64,000 nt of DNA. Origin: Ferrovibrio xuzhouensis (lineage in GTDB: Bacteria; Pseudomonadota; Alphaproteobacteria; Ferrovibrionales; Ferrovibrionaceae). Shown here piece after piece: positions 16,853 through 25,743 of this stretch (positions are counted from its first letter, which is position 1; every line of letters begins with the position of its first letter). The position numbers and the translations under genes were made by a program. A model generated the notes under the pieces. The model searched no databases and was not told the DNA's origin. It saw only the letters and a program-made list of their open reading frames with translations. The stretch lies in assembly GCF_042648965.1 (NCBI RefSeq), contig NZ_JBHRYJ010000002.1, positions 496,001-560,000 on the forward strand. Reading direction: 5' to 3'.

Positions 16853-16961
16853 GCCCACCCCCGGTCCGCCCCGGCCACTTGCTGCGGCGCCACGGGAGCG
16901 CCATATATAGGCTATCGTTCTGTAACATTTCAGGCTTCAGCGACTCACACCCCACGCCGCC

Positions 16962-17381
16962 ATGATCAAGTACGAACTCAAATGCCGCAAGGACCATGTC
17001 TTCGAAGGCTGGTTCCAGGACAGCGCCACCTACGACAGCCAGGCGGCGGCTGGCAAGATCGCGTGCCCGGTGTGCAATTCGCGGAAAATCTCCAAGGCGC
17101 CGATGGCGCCCAGCATCGGCCGCTCGAAATCGGCGCAGGCCGCCGACGAGGTGAAGCAGAAGGCTGTCATGATGAAGGCGCTGCGCGAGCTGCGTGATCA
17201 TGTCGAGAAGAGCGCCGATTACGTTGGCGACAAATTCGCCGAAGAGGCGCGCAAGATCCATTACGGCGAAGCCGACGAACGCAACATCTACGGCGAGACC
17301 AGCAAGGACGAGGCCGAGGCGCTGGCCGAGGAAGGCATCGACGTTGCCATGATCCCCTGGGTGCCGCGCGGGGATGCGTAA
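16962..17381 (+). CDS. DUF1178 family protein
   Basis: A 139-residue conserved alphaproteobacterial protein of unknown function. A two-cysteine knuckle at residues 35-38 (CPVC), plus Cys8 (ELKCRKDHVFEGWF), suggests a zinc ribbon similar to small regulatory FmdB-type domains. A Lys/Ala-rich helix follows, then a conserved acidic C-terminus (GEADERNIYGETSKDEAEAL ... IPWVP). In many relatives it directly follows grxC and the nitrilase. Here three minus-strand genes separate them. Possible upstream promoter: TTGCTG (16879-16884), 17 bp, CATATA (16902-16907). Confidence 0.9.
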   Translation: MIKYELKCRKDHVFEGWFQDSATYDSQAAAGKIACPVCNSRKISKAPMAPSIGRSKSAQAADEVKQKAVMMKALRELRDHVEKSADYVGDKFAEEARKIHYGEADERNIYGETSKDEAEALAEEGIDVAMIPWVPRGDA

Positions 17382-17392
17382 GGGCCTGCGCC

Positions 17393-18151
17393 CTACTTCA
17401 CTGCCACCATCAGGTAGTTCACGTCGGTATCGCGGCTGAGGCGCCAGCGGTCGTTGAGCGGGTCGTAAGTCACGCCCTGCACGTCGCTGAGCGTCAATCC
17501 GGCATGGCGCAGGCCGGCGGCGAGCTCATGCGGCTTGACAAACTTCTTCCAGTCGTGCGTGCCGCGCGGCAGCCAGCCGAGGATGTATTCGGCGCCGACG
17601 ATGGCCAGCGCATAGGCCTTCACGGTGCGGTTGAGCGTCGCCGCGATCAGCAGGCCGCCGGGCTTCACCATCGCCCCGCAGGCGGCGAGGAAACCTTCCA
17701 GGTCGGCGACATGCTCGACCACTTCCAGGCTCAGGACGACATCGAATTGCTCACCGGCCGCCGCCAGGTCCTCGGCGCTGGTGCAGCGGTAGTCGACCGC
17801 CACGCCGCTCTCGGCGGCATGCAGGGAGGCGACGCCGATATTCCGCTCGCCGGCATCGGCGCCGGTCACCGTGGCGCCCAGCCGGGCCATCGGTTCCGAG
17901 ATCAGCCCGCCGCCGCAGCCGATATCCAGCAGCCGCAGGCCGGCCAGCGGCTGCGCGCCCTGCGGGTCGCGGCCGAAATGGCCGCAGATGCGGTCGCGCA
18001 GGAAGGCCAGCCGCACCGGATTGAACCGGTGCAATGGCCGGAACTTGCCGTGCGGGTTCCACCATTCTGCCGCCATGGCAGAAAACCGTTCAATTTCAAT
18101 GGGATCTATGCTGGCGGCGGGTGTGGTCACGGGGGGCCTGTCGGCTGTCAT
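17393..18151 (-). CDS. ubiG: Ubiquinone biosynthesis O-methyltransferase UbiG
   Basis: A 252-residue SAM-dependent methyltransferase that performs both O-methylation steps of ubiquinone synthesis. The N-terminal FSAMAAEWWNPHGKFRPLH is the UbiG signature. Motif I is LLDIGCGGGLISEPMARLG, and the C-terminal LPRGTHDWKKFVKPHEL is also characteristic. The start at 18151 (MTADRPP) gives the usual length; an ATG at 18220 would add 23 residues. It is convergent with DUF1178 (11 bp apart) and divergent from lysC, an arrangement common in alphaproteobacteria. Confidence 0.96.
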   Translation of the reverse strand: MTADRPPVTTPAASIDPIEIERFSAMAAEWWNPHGKFRPLHRFNPVRLAFLRDRICGHFGRDPQGAQPLAGLRLLDIGCGGGLISEPMARLGATVTGADAGERNIGVASLHAAESGVAVDYRCTSAEDLAAAGEQFDVVLSLEVVEHVADLEGFLAACGAMVKPGGLLIAATLNRTVKAYALAIVGAEYILGWLPRGTHDWKKFVKPHELAAGLRHAGLTLSDVQGVTYDPLNDRWRLSRDTDVNYLMVAVK

Positions 18152-18298
18152 TTTTCCGCCGGCTCGGCTTGCGCCGCACGGCTGCGCAAGAGTATTAAGG
18201 ACGCGCCTTTCAGGGGGCAAGTTCCACTATCGGTTTTGGGGCCAAGTTTCTGGCCCGACAGCAAAAAAACGTAACGTTAAGCAACGGGATCGAGCGAC

Positions 18299-19519
18299 AT
18301 GGCGCGCCTGGTCATGAAATTCGGCGGCACTTCGGTCGGCTCGGTCGACCGGATCAGGAATGTCGCCCAGAAGGTGAAGCGCGAGGTCGAGGCCGGCAAC
18401 CAGGTTGCCGTGGTCGTCTCGGCGATGTCGGGCGAGACCAACCGCCTCGTCGACCTGTGCAAGCAGGTCGATCCCGTGCACGACCAGCGCGAATACGACG
18501 CCGTGGTCGCCTCGGGCGAGCAGGTCACCACCGGCCTGCTGGCGATCGCCCTGCAGGCGGCGGGCCTCAAGGCGCGCTCGTGGCAGGGCTGGCAGGTGCC
18601 GATCCGCACCAACGAGATGCATGGCCGCGCCCGTATCGAGGAGATCGATGGCTCGGCGATGCTCGCCGACATGGCGGCCGGCACCGTGCCGGTGGTCGCC
18701 GGCTTCCAGGGCGTCGGGCCGAACAGCCGCATCGCCACTCTGGGCCGCGGCGGCTCGGATACCTCGGCGGTGGCGCTGGCGGCGGCTTTGCAGGCCGACC
18801 GCTGCGATATCTACACAGATGTCGATGGGGTTTATACGGCGGATCCGCGCATCGTGAAAAAGGCGCGCAAGCTGGATAAGATCACCTACGAAGAGATGCT
18901 GGAACTGGCCTCGCTGGGGGCCAAGGTCCTGCAGACCCGCTCGGTCGAGATGGCCATGAACCACCGGGTCCGCACACAGGTTCTGTCGAGCTTCGCCGAT
19001 ACGCCCGGCACGCTCGTTGTCGATGAGGATGAGATCGTGGAAAAGCAGATCGTTTCCGGCGTCACCTATTCGGCCGACGAGGCCAAGATCACCCTGATCG
19101 GCGTTGCCGATCGGCCGGGCATTGCCGCGGGCATCTTCGGTCCGCTGTCGGATGCCGGCATCAATGTCGATATGATCGTCCAGAATATCTCCGAGGACGG
19201 CAAGAAGACCGACATGACCTTCACCATGGGGCGCAGCGACCTCGACCGCGCGGTGCAGATCCTCGAGAAGCAGGAAAAAAGCCTCGGCTGGATGAAGCTG
19301 GTGCCCGACCGCAACGTCATCAAGGTGTCGGTCGTCGGTGTCGGCATGCGCAGCCATGCCGGCGTCGCCCATATCATGTTCCAGGCGCTGGCCGACAAGG
19401 GTATCAATATCCAGGCGATCACCACCTCCGAGATCAAGGTGAGCGTGCTGATCAGTGCCGACTATACCGAATTGGCGGTGCGCGCCCTGCACACCGCCTT
19501 CGGGCTCGACGCCGAATGA
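18299..19519 (+). CDS. lysC: Aspartate kinase
   Basis: A 406-residue monofunctional aspartokinase, first step of the Lys/Thr/Met/Ile pathway. The kinase domain starts with VMKFGGTSVGS and includes VVSAMSGETNRL, LGRGGSDTSAVALA and YTDVDGVYTADPR. Two C-terminal ACT domains follow (ITLIGVADRPGIAAGIF, VSVVGVGMRSHAGVAH), which bind feedback inhibitors such as lysine and threonine. The Shine-Dalgarno is weak (GGGAT at -16 to GAGCG at -7). It is followed 13 bp later by ptsP, as in many alphaproteobacteria. No leader-peptide attenuator is seen upstream. Confidence 0.97.
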   Translation: MARLVMKFGGTSVGSVDRIRNVAQKVKREVEAGNQVAVVVSAMSGETNRLVDLCKQVDPVHDQREYDAVVASGEQVTTGLLAIALQAAGLKARSWQGWQVPIRTNEMHGRARIEEIDGSAMLADMAAGTVPVVAGFQGVGPNSRIATLGRGGSDTSAVALAAALQADRCDIYTDVDGVYTADPRIVKKARKLDKITYEEMLELASLGAKVLQTRSVEMAMNHRVRTQVLSSFADTPGTLVVDEDEIVEKQIVSGVTYSADEAKITLIGVADRPGIAAGIFGPLSDAGINVDMIVQNISEDGKKTDMTFTMGRSDLDRAVQILEKQEKSLGWMKLVPDRNVIKVSVVGVGMRSHAGVAHIMFQALADKGINIQAITTSEIKVSVLISADYTELAVRALHTAFGLDAE

Positions 19520-19532
19520 CCCCGGGAGTCCA

Positions 19533-21860
19533 ATGCGGGGAGGAGACGACAGACCAGCCTCTCCGGTAAGACCCGACGGAGGCAAGGCCACCACACCGGC
19601 CCGCGCCGCACCGCCCGGGCCGCGCGGCCTGCTGCGCCGTCTGCGCGAGGTAATGGCCGAGGCCGGCACCGTCGACGAGCGGCTGGCCCGCGTGGTGCGC
19701 AACATCGCCACCAACATGGTGGCGGAAGTCTGCTCGGTCTATCTGCTGCGCAACGACGATCTCGAACTCTACGCCACCGAGGGTCTGAATCCCGACGCCG
19801 TGCACAAGACCCGGCTGAAGGTAGGCGAGGGCCTTGTCGGCGATATCGCCGCCCATGCCCGGCCGCTGATGCTGGCCGATGCGCAGACCCATCCGCAATT
19901 CGCCTACAAGCCGGAAACCGGCGAAGAGATCTACCATTCGCTGCTCGGCGTGCCGATCCTGCGCGACAACCGCGTCATCGGCGTCCTCGTCGTGCAGAAC
20001 AAGACCCGCCGCCAGTATATGGAGGAGGAGGTCGAGGCGCTCGAGACCATCGCCATGGTGCTGGCCGAGATGGTCGCCTCCGGCCAGCTGTCGGGCAGCG
20101 AGGATCTGGTCGCGGTCACCCGTGCGCCGACCATGCCGTTCCGCGCCGATGGTCGCACGCTGTCGGAAGGCCTTGCCATCGGCACCGTGGTGCTGCACGA
20201 GCCGCGCATCCATGTCGACAAGACCATCGCCGACGACATCCCGCACGAAAAGCAGCGGCTGGATGCCGCCGTCGCCTCGATGCGCGACCAGGTCGACCGC
20301 ATGCTTGAGGCGCCCGACAGCGACATCGTCGGCGAAAGCCGCGACGTGCTGGAAACCTACAAGATGTTCGCCCATGACACCGGCTGGCTGGCCAAGCTGC
20401 ACCAGGCGGTGGACTCGGGCCTGACGGCGGAAGCCGCGGTGCAGCGCGTGCAGGGCGACACCCGCCACCGCATGCAGGCGATCACCGACCCCTACCTGCG
20501 CGAACGGCTGGCCGACCTCGATGACCTCGCCAACCGGCTGCTGCTGCACCTGGCCGGAAAGCCCTATCAGTCTGCGGCCGAGAACCTGCCGGACAATGCC
20601 ATCCTGCTGGCGCGCGCCATGGGCCCGGCCGAACTGCTGGATTACGACCGCCGCAAGCTGCAGGGCGTGGTGCTGGAGGAAGGCTCCAGCGTCAGCCATG
20701 TCGCCATCGTCGCCCGCGCGCTGTCGATCCCGGTGATCGGTGGCGTCGAGGGCGTGATCGCCCGCGTCGAGCCGGGCGACATGATCGTGGTCGACGGCGA
20801 CCATGCCCAGCTTTTCGTCCGCCCGGCGCCCGATGTGATCAATGCCTTCCAGCAGAGCCTGGCACTGCGCCAGGCCCGGCTGGCGAAATACGCTGCCCAG
20901 CGCGAGGACCCTTCGGTGACCCGCGACGGCACCCGCGTCGCGCTGCTGATCAATGCCGGCCTGCTGATCGACCTGGGGCATCTCGACGAAACCAATGCCG
21001 ACGGCATCGGCCTGTATCGCACCGAGCTGCAGTTTATGGTGCGGCCGACCATGCCCAAGGCCGAGGCGCAGACGGCGATCTACCGTCGCGTCATCGATCA
21101 TGCCGGCGACCGGCCGGTGGTATTCCGCACGCTCGATATCGGCGGCGACAAGGTGCTGCCGTATCTCGGCCGTCAGGTCGAGGAGAATCCGGCCATGGGC
21201 TGGCGCGCCATCCGGCTGACGCTCGATCGTCCGGCGCTGCTGAAAGTGCAGCTGCGCGCCATGCTGGAGGCGGCGGCCGGCCGTTCGCTGCATGTGATGT
21301 TCCCGATGATCGCCGAGGTCGACGAGTTCCGCCGCGCCCGCCGGCTGCTCGACCGCGAGGTGCAGCGGCTGGTCAGCTTGCGCAAGCCGGTGCCGCTGAA
21401 GCTCGCCGTCGGCACCATGCTGGAGGTGCCGGCGCTGGCCTGGCAGCTGCCGGCGCTGCTGCCGCTGGTGGATTTCATCTCGATCGGCTCGAACGACCTG
21501 ATGCAGTTCATGTTCGCCGCCGACCGCGGGCATCCGAAACTCGCCGACCGCTACGATCCGCTCAGTCCCGCCCTGCTTGCCTTCCTGCACTGGGTGGTCC
21601 AGCAATGTCGCAGCGCCGGCAAGCCGGTGACGCTGTGCGGCGAGATGGGCAGCCGGCCGCTGGAGGCCATGGCCCTGCTCGGCATCGGACTCGAGCGGCT
21701 GTCCATGCCGGCCAGCGCGATCGGTCCGGTCAAGGAAATGCTCCGTAGCCTGGATGTTCCCCGTTTGGCGGATTTTATGTCCGGCCTGTATCGCTCGCCC
21801 GAGCACAGTCTACGCGCACAGCTAGAAGAATTTGCCCGCGAAAACGGGGTAATTGTTTGA
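19533..21860 (+). CDS. ptsP: Phosphoenolpyruvate-protein phosphotransferase PtsP (enzyme I-Ntr)
   Basis: A 775-residue enzyme I of the nitrogen-type phosphotransferase system. It takes phosphate from PEP and passes it to NPr/HPr. An N-terminal GAF domain (~35-180: VRNIATNMVAEVCSVYLL, SLLGVPILRDNRVIGVLVVQ) senses glutamine in studied relatives. The phospho-acceptor His389 is in GSSVSHVAIVARA. The C-terminal PEP-binding barrel contains FRTLDIGGDK, GWRAIRL and FISIGSNDLMQF. The ATG at 19533 has GGGAG in front. It is co-directional with lysC and probably cotranscribed. Partner npr and EIIA genes are elsewhere. Confidence 0.96.
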   Translation: MRGGDDRPASPVRPDGGKATTPARAAPPGPRGLLRRLREVMAEAGTVDERLARVVRNIATNMVAEVCSVYLLRNDDLELYATEGLNPDAVHKTRLKVGEGLVGDIAAHARPLMLADAQTHPQFAYKPETGEEIYHSLLGVPILRDNRVIGVLVVQNKTRRQYMEEEVEALETIAMVLAEMVASGQLSGSEDLVAVTRAPTMPFRADGRTLSEGLAIGTVVLHEPRIHVDKTIADDIPHEKQRLDAAVASMRDQVDRMLEAPDSDIVGESRDVLETYKMFAHDTGWLAKLHQAVDSGLTAEAAVQRVQGDTRHRMQAITDPYLRERLADLDDLANRLLLHLAGKPYQSAAENLPDNAILLARAMGPAELLDYDRRKLQGVVLEEGSSVSHVAIVARALSIPVIGGVEGVIARVEPGDMIVVDGDHAQLFVRPAPDVINAFQQSLALRQARLAKYAAQREDPSVTRDGTRVALLINAGLLIDLGHLDETNADGIGLYRTELQFMVRPTMPKAEAQTAIYRRVIDHAGDRPVVFRTLDIGGDKVLPYLGRQVEENPAMGWRAIRLTLDRPALLKVQLRAMLEAAAGRSLHVMFPMIAEVDEFRRARRLLDREVQRLVSLRKPVPLKLAVGTMLEVPALAWQLPALLPLVDFISIGSNDLMQFMFAADRGHPKLADRYDPLSPALLAFLHWVVQQCRSAGKPVTLCGEMGSRPLEAMALLGIGLERLSMPASAIGPVKEMLRSLDVPRLADFMSGLYRSPEHSLRAQLEEFARENGVIV

Positions 21861-21873
21861 AAAGGCTGACCTT

Positions 21874-21900
21874 ACGGCATAAATAACGTATTATGACCGT
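21874..21900 (+). promoter_or_regulatory. Palindrome in the promoter region of the RodZ-like gene
   Basis: ACGG and CATAA on the left are mirrored by TTATG and CCGT on the right around an 8-bp AT-rich centre, with one extra A in the right arm. It lies 21 bp before the ATG of the RodZ-like gene and contains hexamers that could act as a -10. A transcription factor site or the promoter itself are both possible. Confidence 0.3.
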
Positions 21901-21920
21901 CAGGCGAACAACAGGCAGGC

Positions 21921-23186
21921 ATGTCCATGAGTGTACAGTCCGGCGAACGCCCGGCCGGGTCCGACGCCACCGCCACGGCTACAGCTTCCGGCGGCTATGA
22001 AGGCGTCGGCCACAGCCTGAGAGTGGTCCGGGAACGGCGCGGCCTGCAGCTCGCCGATGTTTCCGCCCGCCTGCGCATCCGCCGCCCCTATCTGGAAGCG
22101 ATCGAGAGCGGCCATTTCACCGAATTGCCCGGCGCCGTCTACATCAACGGCTTTCTGCGCCAGTATGCCGAGTTTCTCGGCCTCGACGCCGAGCAGGTGC
22201 TCAAGACCTATCAGGATGAGGCCGATGCGCCGCAGCGTACGGTGCTGAATTTCCCGATGCCACGGCCGGAAGATCGCACGCCGCGCTTCTGGCTGATCGG
22301 CGGCGCGCTGATCCTCGCCATTGCCATCTATGCCCTGTGGTATCGCCACCAGGAAGCACTGCGACTGGGCCACGACCTGATCGAGGCGGTGCCGGCACGT
22401 CTCGCCGACCTGGTGCCGAATCCGACGCCGATTGCGCCGGCGACGACGAGTCCGGCTCCGGCGGCGGCTCCGACCGATCCCTCTGTTACGGCCAGCGCGC
22501 CACCGGCCCCGGCTGGCACCCCGACCACGAGCCCGGCCGCCACCCCGGTTACACCGCCGGCTCCAGCGGGCGGCAGCATGGTTTCGGCGCTGCCCAATCC
22601 GGCCGTCCAGCCGACTCCCGTCAATCCCCCGGCGACTCTGCCGGCCGATACGGCCGCGGCTTCTGCTCCGGCCACGCCGACGCAGGCCGGCCCGGCCCAG
22701 ACGGCCCCGGCCCAGACGGCCCCGGCCCAGACGGCCCCGGCACAGACCGCCCCAGCCCAGACGGCAACCGCGCCGACGGCCCCGGCCGCGACACCAGCCG
22801 TTCCGCCCGCAGCCGGGGATAGCACTCCCCCTGCGGCGGCCCCCGCCACGTCAGCCGTCACCGCGGCGGCACCCGAGGCCCCGGCCGTTTTCGGGGCGCA
22901 GGATGCCCCCGATGCGCGGGTCCGGCTCGAGGCGACGGCCCCGGCCTGGATTCAGGTGCGCGGCGCCAACAACGAGCAGGTTTTCACCCGGCTGCTGCAT
23001 GCCGGCGAACGCTATGTCGTACCGCCCGGCCAGACCGGCCTGACCCTGCTGACCGGCAATGCCGGCGGCCTGAAGATCATCGTCGATGGCCGTACCCTGC
23101 CGCCGCTGGGCGCCACCGGCGAGGTCAAGCGCGGCATCCCCCTGGATGCCGATCTGCTGAAGGCCGCCGAGGGCAGCCAGGGCTGA
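21921..23186 (+). CDS. RodZ-like protein (helix-turn-helix, one membrane helix, DUF4115)
   Basis: A 421-residue bitopic membrane protein with the RodZ layout. A cytoplasmic Cro/C1-type helix-turn-helix (~30-100: LRVVRERRGLQLADVSARL, GAVYINGFLRQYAEFLGLD) is followed by one transmembrane helix at ~123-141 (FWLIGGALILAIAIYALWY). Then comes a long Pro/Ala/Thr-rich periplasmic linker (~165-320) and a C-terminal DUF4115 domain (WIQVRGANNEQVFTRLLHAGE). RodZ links MreB to the cell-wall elongation machinery. Alphaproteobacterial copies next to ispG are usually annotated this way. The linker contains a five-unit TAPAQ repeat. ATG 21927 is an alternative start. Confidence 0.88.
   Translation: MSMSVQSGERPAGSDATATATASGGYEGVGHSLRVVRERRGLQLADVSARLRIRRPYLEAIESGHFTELPGAVYINGFLRQYAEFLGLDAEQVLKTYQDEADAPQRTVLNFPMPRPEDRTPRFWLIGGALILAIAIYALWYRHQEALRLGHDLIEAVPARLADLVPNPTPIAPATTSPAPAAAPTDPSVTASAPPAPAGTPTTSPAATPVTPPAPAGGSMVSALPNPAVQPTPVNPPATLPADTAAASAPATPTQAGPAQTAPAQTAPAQTAPAQTAPAQTATAPTAPAATPAVPPAAGDSTPPAAAPATSAVTAAAPEAPAVFGAQDAPDARVRLEATAPAWIQVRGANNEQVFTRLLHAGERYVVPPGQTGLTLLTGNAGGLKIIVDGRTLPPLGATGEVKRGIPLDADLLKAAEGSQG
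22688..22764 (+). repeat. 15-bp tandem repeat inside the RodZ-like linker
   Basis: About five copies of a 15-bp unit (core GGCCCCGGCCCAGAC) encode repeated TAPAQ/TAPAQ. The middle copies are identical at base level and the outer ones diverge, so the array is probably prone to gain or loss of units without changing frame. It lies in the periplasmic linker, where length change is likely tolerated. Confidence 0.85.
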
Positions 23187-23329
23187 TGCCGGCCCGATTT
23201 CCGGGCTGACACGGGCCTGTCACAGGCGGCCGGCAAGCTTGCCATCGCCGGCCAAAGGCGCCATGTTACGCCCGCGTCCGGCGGCCCCGCCTGATCGACA
23301 TTAAAAGGGGCCCGGACAAGGCCAGAGCC

Positions 23330-24472
23330 ATGAGCATCCGACCCTATCGCGACATCCAGCGCCGCAAAACGCGCAAGATTTTCGTCGGCAATGTGCCGGT
23401 GGGTGGCGACGCGCCGATCACCGTGCAGACGATGACCAATACGCTGACCTCGGACGTGAAGGCCACGGTCGAGCAGATCCGGCGCTGCGAAGAGGCCGGC
23501 GCCGATATCGTGCGCGTGTCCTGCCCCGATGAAGATTCGACGAAGGCGCTGAAGGACATCATCCGCCAGGTGCGGGTGCCGATCGTCGCCGACATCCATT
23601 TCCACTACAGGCGCGCCATCGAGGCCGCCCAGGCCGGCGCTGCCTGCCTGCGCATCAATCCGGGCAATATCGGCCGCGCCGACCGCGTGCGTGAAGTCGT
23701 GCAGGCCGCCAAGGATCATGGCTGCTCGATGCGCATCGGCGTCAATGCCGGTTCGCTGGAAAAGCACCTGCTGGAGAAATATGGCGAGCCCTGCCCCGAG
23801 GCGATGGTGGAAAGCGCGCTCGACCATGCGCGCATTCTCGAGGACCACGATTTCCGCGAGTTCAAGATCAGCGTGAAGGCCTCCGACGTTTTCCTGGCGG
23901 TCGCCGCCTACCAGGGCCTGTCGGAAGCCTGCGACTATCCGATGCACATCGGCATCACCGAAGCCGGAGGCCAGCGCATCGGCACGGTGAAATCCTCGAT
24001 CGGGCTCGGCATGCTGCTGTGGTCAGGCATCGGCGATACCCTGCGGGTATCGCTGTCGGCGGCGCCGGAAGAAGAGGTCAAGGTCGGCTTCGACATGCTG
24101 AAGTCGATGAACCTGCGCCATCGCGGCGTCAACGTGATCTCTTGTCCGTCCTGCGCGCGCCAGAACTTTGATGTGATCAAGACCGTCGAGGTGCTGGAAC
24201 AGCGGCTCGCCCATATCACCACGCCGATGACGCTCAGCGTGATCGGCTGCGTGGTCAACGGCCCGGGCGAGGCACGCGAAACCGATATCGGCTTCACCGG
24301 CGGCGGCAAGAACACGCATCAGGTCTATCTCGCCGGCCAGCCGGCGCACCGGCTGCAGAACGAGGATATCGTCGCGCATCTGGTGCAGTTGGTCGAAGAA
24401 AAAGCCCGCCAGATCGAGGCGGCCAAGGCCCATCAGTCTGAATCTGACCAGGCGGCCGACGCCGCTTCTTAG
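23330..24472 (+). CDS. ispG: 4-hydroxy-3-methylbut-2-enyl diphosphate synthase (flavodoxin)
   Basis: A 380-residue IspG/GcpE, the penultimate step of the MEP pathway of isoprenoid synthesis. Its cluster-binding cysteines are seen in VISCPSCARQNFD and SVIGCVVNGPGEARE. The N-terminal barrel has RKIFVGNVPVGGDAPITVQ. Length is the usual bacterial type. The ATG at 23330 fits the family. It lies 143 bp after the RodZ-like gene (the gap has a GGCCGGC/GCCGGCC hairpin near 23230-23260) and 27 bp before hisS. Confidence 0.97.
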   Translation: MSIRPYRDIQRRKTRKIFVGNVPVGGDAPITVQTMTNTLTSDVKATVEQIRRCEEAGADIVRVSCPDEDSTKALKDIIRQVRVPIVADIHFHYRRAIEAAQAGAACLRINPGNIGRADRVREVVQAAKDHGCSMRIGVNAGSLEKHLLEKYGEPCPEAMVESALDHARILEDHDFREFKISVKASDVFLAVAAYQGLSEACDYPMHIGITEAGGQRIGTVKSSIGLGMLLWSGIGDTLRVSLSAAPEEEVKVGFDMLKSMNLRHRGVNVISCPSCARQNFDVIKTVEVLEQRLAHITTPMTLSVIGCVVNGPGEARETDIGFTGGGKNTHQVYLAGQPAHRLQNEDIVAHLVQLVEEKARQIEAAKAHQSESDQAADAAS

Positions 24473-24499
24473 CTTCCATTTTTCTGCAGGAGACACGCC

Positions 24500-25738
24500 G
24501 TGGCCCAGTTGCAGCCCGTGCGCGGCACGCATGACATTCTGCCCGACGACTATGCCCGCTTCCGCCATGTGGTGGACACGGCGCGGCATGCTGCCGCACT
24601 GTTTGGCTACCGCGAGATGGCGACGCCGATCTTCGAGTTCACCGAAGTCTTCGCGCGATCCATGGGCGAGACCTCCGACGTGGTCTCGAAGGAGATGTAT
24701 TCCTTTACCGACAAAGGCGGCGAGGGCCTGACGCTCAGGCCGGAATATACCGCCGGCATCTGTCGCGCCTTCATCTCCAACGGCCTGCAGCAGCATGTGC
24801 CGCTGAAGACCTTTGCCTGGGGCCCGATGTTCCGCTTCGAGCGGCCGCAGAAGGGCCGCCAGCGCCAGTTCCACCAGATCGACGTCGAAGTGATCGGCGC
24901 CGCCGAGCCGCAGGCTGATGTCGAGGTGATCGCGGTGGCCGCCGAAATCCTGCGCCGACTCGGCATCCTCGACAAATGCACGCTGGAACTGAATACGCTC
25001 GGTGATCCGGAAAGTCGTGCCGGCTATCGCGCGGCACTGGTGGCGTATTTCTCCGGTTATGCCGACCGGCTGTCGGAAGACAGCCGCAAGCGGCTGGAGA
25101 AGAATCCCCTGCGCATCCTCGATTCCAAGGACGAGGGCGACCGTCGTCTGGTGGCCGATGCGCCGCTGATCCAGGAATACCTGACGCCCGCCGCCAGCGA
25201 TTTCTTCAAGGCGCTGCAGGATGGCCTCGGCGCCGCCGGGGTGCCGTTCACGGTCAGCCCGCGGCTGGTGCGTGGCCTCGACTATTACACGCATACCGCC
25301 TTTGAATTCACCACCGACATGCTGGGCGCTCAGGGCACCGTGCTGGCCGGTGGTCGTTATGACGGTCTGATCGAGCAGCTTGGCGGCAAGCCGACGCCGG
25401 GCATCGGCTGGGCCGGGGGCATCGAGCGGCTGGTGTTGCTGAGCGATCCCCAGCCGGCGCCGCCGCGCGTCGTCGCACTGATCCCGATTGGCGCCGCCGC
25501 CGAGGCGGAAGCTGTGAAACTCGCCGGCGAACTGCGCCGCGCCGATATCGCTGTCGAACTCGCCTATGGCGGCAATGCCGGCAAGCGCTTCAAGCGCGCC
25601 GACAAACTGGGCTGCGTCGTCGCCGTCGTGATCGGCGACGACGAATTGGCCAAGGGCATCGTCAAGCTCAAGGACTTCGGGACCGGGACCGAGACCGAGG
25701 TCGCGCGCGGCAATCTGCTGGCAGCATTGAAGGCCTGA
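24500..25738 (+). CDS. hisS: Histidyl-tRNA synthetase
   Basis: A 412-residue class II synthetase that charges tRNA-His. The N-terminal PVRGTHDILPDD, motif 2 FRFERPQKGRQRQFHQID, and the histidine signatures GLDYYTHTAFEF and GGRYDGLIEQLGG are all present, followed by the C-terminal anticodon-binding domain. It starts with GTG at 24500, set by AGGAG eight bases upstream. It is followed 5 bp later by prfA, so the two are translationally linked. Confidence 0.97.
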   Translation: MAQLQPVRGTHDILPDDYARFRHVVDTARHAAALFGYREMATPIFEFTEVFARSMGETSDVVSKEMYSFTDKGGEGLTLRPEYTAGICRAFISNGLQQHVPLKTFAWGPMFRFERPQKGRQRQFHQIDVEVIGAAEPQADVEVIAVAAEILRRLGILDKCTLELNTLGDPESRAGYRAALVAYFSGYADRLSEDSRKRLEKNPLRILDSKDEGDRRLVADAPLIQEYLTPAASDFFKALQDGLGAAGVPFTVSPRLVRGLDYYTHTAFEFTTDMLGAQGTVLAGGRYDGLIEQLGGKPTPGIGWAGGIERLVLLSDPQPAPPRVVALIPIGAAAEAEAVKLAGELRRADIAVELAYGGNAGKRFKRADKLGCVVAVVIGDDELAKGIVKLKDFGTGTETEVARGNLLAALKA

Positions 25739-25743
25739 TCCGC

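Noticed and set aside
19452..21806. Long minus-strand frame opposite ptsP
   Set aside because: Shadow of ptsP. The + strand frame has GAF and enzyme I motifs; the minus-strand translation has none.
22688..22764. CRISPR-like or mobile tandem array
   Set aside because: The repeats are contiguous without spacers and lie in frame within the RodZ-like coding region.
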